In this document: one piece after another, positions 33,898 through 37,560 of the stretch | Layout: each line of letters starts with the position of its first letter | Numbering within the stretch: the first letter of the stretch is position 1 | From: Thermoplasmatota archaeon | GTDB taxonomy: Archaea > Thermoplasmatota > Penumbrarchaeia > Penumbrarchaeales > Penumbrarchaeaceae | Direction of reading: 5' to 3' | Length of the DNA: 37,560 nucleotides | NCBI GenBank assembly: GCA_029762535.1 | Contig: JARVGK010000029.1 | Span: 1 to 37,560, forward strand | The notes under the pieces: model-generated | What the model was told of the DNA's origin: nothing | Database searches by the model: none | Seen by the model: the letters and a program-made list of their open reading frames with translations, nothing else | Translations under genes and position numbers: made by a program

Positions 33898-35052
33898 ATG
33901 GACCTGGATCCGTCGGCCGAGGAGATCGCTTTCAGGGAGCATGTGGGAAGGACGATAAAAGAGAGGATCGCCCCGAGATACCCCGAATGGAGGGATAACA
34001 ACACCACCCCGAGGGAGATGTTCGAGATCTTCGGGGAGGAGGGGTTGCTGGGATTCAGCGAGGCCGACGGGTCCTTCCGCCACACGCCCTGGCTCCAAAA
34101 TATTCACCTCTACAGGGAGCTCGCGGCATATTCCGGAGGTTTGGCGATAGCGACCTTCGTCCAGGGCAATCTGGGGAACGAGGCGTTCTACCTGTTCGGG
34201 ACGGATGAGCAGAAGAGGGAATACCTCTCCCCCGGGATCCGGGGTAGAAGGCTGTTCGCGTTCGCGAACACCGAGCCCTACGCCGGGTCCGACGCATCGA
34301 TGATAAAGGCCCAGGCCGTCGATATGGGCGATCATTATCTCGTGAACGGGAGCAAGGCGTACATAACGAACGCGGACTTCGCGGATGACATCATATTCAC
34401 GGCGGTGACGGATCCCAAGGCCGAGAGGCCGCACAAGGGGATCTCGATGTTCATCGTGCCCGGGGATTCTGTAGGATTGACGAGGACGAGGATGAAGAAG
34501 TACGGATGGAAAGAGTCGCATCTATGTACTTTACAGTTCGACGATGTCAAAGTGCCAAAGGAGAACGTCCTGGGAAAGCTCGGCAGGGGCTTCTACCAGA
34601 CGATGGAGCTGTTCAACAACGGGAGGATAGGGGTGGCATCCCTCGGCTTCGGGGCCGCCCTCGGGGCTTACAAGCATGTATACAAGCATGCAGTGAAGAG
34701 AAAGGCCTTCGGGATGACCCTGATCGAACACGAGTCCAAGAGGAACGAGTTCGCCGACAACATCGCCCGCCTTCAAGCGGGGTGGCTTATGATACAGAAG
34801 GCCGCCTTCGAGGCGGATCGGGGCAGGGACTTCAAGCAATACGCCTCGCTTGCGAAGCTCTTCAACACGGAGGAGGGCATGAGGATCTCGTTGTGGGCGG
34901 TGATAACGATGGGGGCAAGAGGGGTAATAATGCCCAACCCGATCTCGGACTATCCGCATGACTCGCTGGTCTCCCTCATCGGAGAGGGAGCCCCCGAGGT
35001 CCAGAAGAAGGTCATAGCCGGACACCTGGACGATCTATTGGATGCCCTGTGA
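33898..35052 (+). CDS. Acyl-CoA dehydrogenase, divergent member
   Basis: A 384-residue acyl-CoA dehydrogenase less similar to the other three. It keeps FANTEPYAGSDASM (FAD loop), YITNADFADD, FDDVKVPKENVLGK and RKAFGMTLIEHESKRNEFAD. In the place of the usual IYEGTSE it reads IGEGAPEVQ, keeping a candidate base at Glu363 but changing the residues around it. The typical GGYGY segment is also altered (TMGARGVIMPNP). The substrate may differ, for example a bulky or branched acyl-CoA. It has its own promoter and is divergent from the cupin gene. GGTGAG lies 4 bp ahead of the ATG. Confidence 0.88.
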   Translation: MDLDPSAEEIAFREHVGRTIKERIAPRYPEWRDNNTTPREMFEIFGEEGLLGFSEADGSFRHTPWLQNIHLYRELAAYSGGLAIATFVQGNLGNEAFYLFGTDEQKREYLSPGIRGRRLFAFANTEPYAGSDASMIKAQAVDMGDHYLVNGSKAYITNADFADDIIFTAVTDPKAERPHKGISMFIVPGDSVGLTRTRMKKYGWKESHLCTLQFDDVKVPKENVLGKLGRGFYQTMELFNNGRIGVASLGFGAALGAYKHVYKHAVKRKAFGMTLIEHESKRNEFADNIARLQAGWLMIQKAAFEADRGRDFKQYASLAKLFNTEEGMRISLWAVITMGARGVIMPNPISDYPHDSLVSLIGEGAPEVQKKVIAGHLDDLLDAL

Positions 35053-35131
35053 GGGTTGGGAATTCTCTGAACTCTTCTCCCTTCCCGGCGGATCGCTCCA
35101 GGAACCTACTGTTTTTCGAGAAAGGTCCCCT

Positions 35132-35407
35132 CTACCACCCGTCCCCGTCCGAATCGGGATCGATCATGTTCTCTCTGTCATCGTTCTCATCCAGACCCTG
35201 GCCGTCATTCGTCTCGTTCCAACCTATCTCGTCCCCATCATCGATCCCGTCATTGTCGGAATCGCGATCCCGGACATTGTACACGAGGTCCGTTCCCAAT
35301 TCTTCAAGTTCCCTGCCGGTATGATCCCCGTCCGAGTTCTCGTTCCAGCGGATCTCCAAACCGTCGAGGATCCGATTCAAATAGGATGAAATATGATTAT
35401 TATTCAT
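35132..35407 (-). pseudogene. Truncated calcium-binding repeat protein (thrombospondin type 3-like fragment)
   Basis: A 91-codon frame with Asp-rich repeats: RWNENSDGDHTGRE, DRDSDNDGIDDGDEIGWNET and DPDSDGDGW, the pattern of TSP3/EF-hand-like calcium-binding repeats of surface proteins. It ends abruptly inside a repeat (DGDGW-stop), where homologous repeats usually continue with a further loop. The frame begins 2 bp after the lipoprotein stop. Its first 10-12 codons are AT-rich like the genes to the right, while the rest is GC-rich like the host. I read it as the stub of a larger gene joined to foreign DNA. It could instead be a real short protein translated by coupling. Confidence 0.5.
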
Positions 35408-35409
35408 TA

Positions 35410-35940
35410 TTATGGTGTTAACAATATTTGTTTGTAATTAATATGTATTTCTTGGTATCCATTTACTAAATCCGAATCGAAATCAATTTGTATTCCAGCA
35501 CCTCTTATGAGTTTGTATTGATAAATCCATGATATATTGATTTTCCCAGTGCATGGAATATAATTACACATGATTGATGTTATATTATCATTTGTATCTA
35601 TAAGAGATAAGTTTGTTAATGGTTCACTCTCAGATATCCTATTTGATACGAATGTGAAATTTTCATTGCCATCAATATATAGCACTTTTCCATATTTGGT
35701 ATCTATCAATGAAATATTATTATTTCCTTTCATATTATAATCATCTATCGTATCCCATTCTTCCGGATATGGGAGAAAAAGAGTGAAATAATCAATGTTT
35801 ATGAGATCCAATCTAACATAATACAATGAGAGATATCCATCTAAATCATCTAAATTCGTAGTTTGTTCATGGTTTTTTATAGATATACAACCTGAGAATA
35901 AGGATATTATAATCAATAATGATAAGATTCTTATTTGCAT
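35410..35940 (-). CDS. Putative lipoprotein of unknown function
   Basis: A 176-residue protein with a lipoprotein-type signal: MQIRILSLLIIISLFSGCIS, lipobox LFSGC with Cys18. The mature part has no recognised domain; it is rich in Asn, Asp, Ile and Tyr and looks beta-structured. Two cysteines (CNYIPC) could pair. It follows the zincin-like gene by 3 bp on the same strand, so the two are probably one operon. AT-rich codon use matches that neighbour and differs from the rest of the window. Confidence 0.7.
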   Translation of the reverse strand: MQIRILSLLIIISLFSGCISIKNHEQTTNLDDLDGYLSLYYVRLDLINIDYFTLFLPYPEEWDTIDDYNMKGNNNISLIDTKYGKVLYIDGNENFTFVSNRISESEPLTNLSLIDTNDNITSIMCNYIPCTGKINISWIYQYKLIRGAGIQIDFDSDLVNGYQEIHINYKQILLTP

Positions 35941-35943
35941 TAA

Positions 35944-37560
35944 TTATTCCTCCTCAATTTTATATGTTTCGATAAAATAGCTGTTTTTCCTCCAAAAGTT
36001 CAAATTGTTGCCATATCCTTCATTTTTCATTTCTATCCATAATTCTGGTCGATAGTTCCAATATTTACTTTCTGAACCTTTACCTTGTTTTGCCCATGAA
36101 GAATTATTAGGATCCTCATACATCACATCATCGGGCCAGCAACTATGGAGAAAAGAATATTGATTCATTGATTTGGAATGATATTCTTCATTTAGAATCC
36201 CTAATAGGTTATGACCTAATTCATGCATAATAATATGACACCAATCTTCTGTGGTTTCTAAATATCTTCGTGCAATATAAAAACAACTTGATAAATGATA
36301 TGTGTCGGATGGAGTCCAATAAATTTTACCACTTCCTGTCCAACCATCAATTTCTCCAATATTGACAATACTTGGTAATATATCCATAATAATTAAATAA
36401 CGAAAAATACTTCTTCTTAAGTAATTAAATCCATTATTGCCCTCATAATTTTTATCTTTATCTCCACGCAATCCTTTGCTAAGATATAAATTGTCTATAT
36501 AATTATCACCAAAAACTTCAAGATAAAAATAATCACCAATATCACCTCCTTCTCCTAATGCACCATCATCAATATGTAATGATATATAAACATCATATCT
36601 ACATGCTGCAAAAAATGCTATAGCAAGATTATCTTTTACGTTATTAGGTAAAGAAAAAGATATTTTCACTCCTATTTTTATCGGACTATAAAAAATGTCA
36701 TATTCATTAATGGTTTCCCTAAACCAATCAACTTCAACAAAAATATCTGCCCTATCTGGCTGAGCACCCCATATGCTCATCTTATGAACCGTATAATATG
36801 TTAATCTACCATTTCCCATATCGTATACTTTTTCTTCTATATTGAAAGGCAAGTAATATTCATATATATCTTTAATTCCATCGTTATCACCGTCTCTATC
36901 ATTACCCGGATCATTTTCATCGCAGGGATCGAATCCATATCTCATTTCCCAACCATCTCCTAGCATGTCTCCGTCCGAATCCCACTCATTTGGGTTTAAA
37001 ATTCCATATTGATATTTCTTTCCATAAGGATCCCAAAAATGATTATTGGTGTCTGACCAGAAAATCTCTGAAATTGATGTCATCCCATCATGATCATAAT
37101 CTGAATAATAATCAAGTTCTTCATTACCTCCATGATAAGGTGCGATCTCAAATTGAACACCTCCAACATTGTCTAATGACCTTTTATCCTTATTATAACC
37201 AGTAACATATCCGATACCATCTCGGACGATACCATCATCAAAATTATAATGATTTACGGGATTACCTTTATATGTTTCTTTGATTACAGAATAATTATTA
37301 TCATTTGATTGGTATACAAACGATCCTTCTACAAGATTATACCAAGAACTTAAATAATCATAGTCATAATAATCACTTTTTATCTTATCCATGTCCTCCC
37401 ATACAGCCCACATGCCAGTAATCACATCATAAAAGACTTCCAACGTGTATGTGTCGCATGGACTTATATCTATCATATCATGGCTTTTTAGATAATCGTA
37501 ATCATACATTCTTACAGTAAAAAGCATCTGATAATGATTTCGGGGTAAATCTTGGACAAC
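35944..37560 (-). CDS. Secreted zincin-like metalloprotease with calcium-binding repeats (5' end off window)
   Basis: The frame stays open past the window edge, so the N-terminus is missing; at least 538 codons are seen. Order: a region with YDYDYL repeats (VRMYDYDYLKSHDMIDISPC, YYDYDYLSSWYN); Asp-rich repeats of TSP3 type (YSDYDHDGMTSISEIFW, EWDSDGDMLGDGWEMRYGFDP, NDRDGDNDGIKDIYEYY); and then a catalytic-looking domain. The zinc motif is HELGHNLLG (codons at about 36205-36231), with a further His (EEYH) downstream and DDVMYEDP as a possible Met-turn, as in metzincins. The third ligand is not certain. It is likely an exported protease or adhesin, and forms an operon with the lipoprotein. Confidence 0.65.
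   Translation of the reverse strand, partial: VVQDLPRNHYQMLFTVRMYDYDYLKSHDMIDISPCDTYTLEVFYDVITGMWAVWEDMDKIKSDYYDYDYLSSWYNLVEGSFVYQSNDNNYSVIKETYKGNPVNHYNFDDGIVRDGIGYVTGYNKDKRSLDNVGGVQFEIAPYHGGNEELDYYSDYDHDGMTSISEIFWSDTNNHFWDPYGKKYQYGILNPNEWDSDGDMLGDGWEMRYGFDPCDENDPGNDRDGDNDGIKDIYEYYLPFNIEEKVYDMGNGRLTYYTVHKMSIWGAQPDRADIFVEVDWFRETINEYDIFYSPIKIGVKISFSLPNNVKDNLAIAFFAACRYDVYISLHIDDGALGEGGDIGDYFYLEVFGDNYIDNLYLSKGLRGDKDKNYEGNNGFNYLRRSIFRYLIIMDILPSIVNIGEIDGWTGSGKIYWTPSDTYHLSSCFYIARRYLETTEDWCHIIMHELGHNLLGILNEEYHSKSMNQYSFLHSCWPDDVMYEDPNNSSWAKQGKGSESKYWNYRPELWIEMKNEGYGNNLNFWRKNSYFIETYKIEEE

Larger units (their letters stand above)
35385..37560. other. AT-rich segment, probably acquired DNA
   Basis: Base composition changes sharply at about 35380-35400, from GC-rich with G/C-ending codons to strongly AT-rich with A/T-ending codons, and stays so to the window edge. 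Both genes in it encode exported products rich in Asn, Tyr, Ile and Asp. No integrase, tRNA or repeat was found at the boundary. Confidence 0.7.

Overview
The window looks like a stretch of chromosome from an uncultured archaeon with a GC-rich genome. Evidence: TATA-like boxes sit 25-55 bp upstream of first genes, many genes have GGAGG/GGTGA ribosome sites, and the content is archaeal in character (HdrABC, MvhADG, an F420-type FrhB/FdhB subunit, large surface proteins with a C-terminal membrane anchor). A Thermoplasmatota-like lineage is my best guess, but it is only a guess from gene content.

Layout. 1-372: right end of an insertion sequence (partial HTH transposase), followed by a short tail of a broken gene. 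489-19461, all minus strand: one tightly packed 14-gene cluster, in transcription order acyl-CoA dehydrogenase, etfB, etfA, hdrC, hdrB, hdrA, a 1504-residue HdrA with an inserted GltD-like module, mvhD, an FrhB/FdhB-like subunit, a tandem HdrC with two Cys-to-His changes, a double-length hdrA, mvhD, mvhG and mvhA. 19715-24343, plus strand: an unknown membrane-anchored protein, then a corrinoid adenosyltransferase, a split B12-dependent acyl-CoA mutase and its MeaB chaperone. 24350-28231: a large surface protein (glycoside-hydrolase-like, CARDB, four Peg-like beta domains, C-terminal anchor). 28444-35052: an acyl-CoA dehydrogenase plus ferredoxin, a long acyl-CoA dehydrogenase, a small basic protein, a class III aminotransferase with a cupin, and a fourth acyl-CoA dehydrogenase. 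From about 35385 to the end: a strongly AT-rich segment with a lipoprotein and a zincin-like secreted protein, probably foreign.

How it may work together. Acyl-CoA dehydrogenases pass electrons to ETF. The genes that follow suggest ETF hands them to an Hdr assembly with three possible outlets: H2 (MvhAG through MvhD), F420 (FrhB-like) and NAD(P)H (GltD module). Five HdrA flavin modules lie in three proteins, while only one HdrB is present. The mutase has Phe89/Gln207 where methylmalonyl-CoA mutase has Tyr89/Arg207, the pattern of isobutyryl-CoA mutase. It may therefore interconvert isobutyryl- and butyryl-CoA and feed the dehydrogenases. I infer a fermentative or syntrophic archaeon oxidising short or branched acyl-CoAs with electron bifurcation or confurcation in one Hdr supercomplex.
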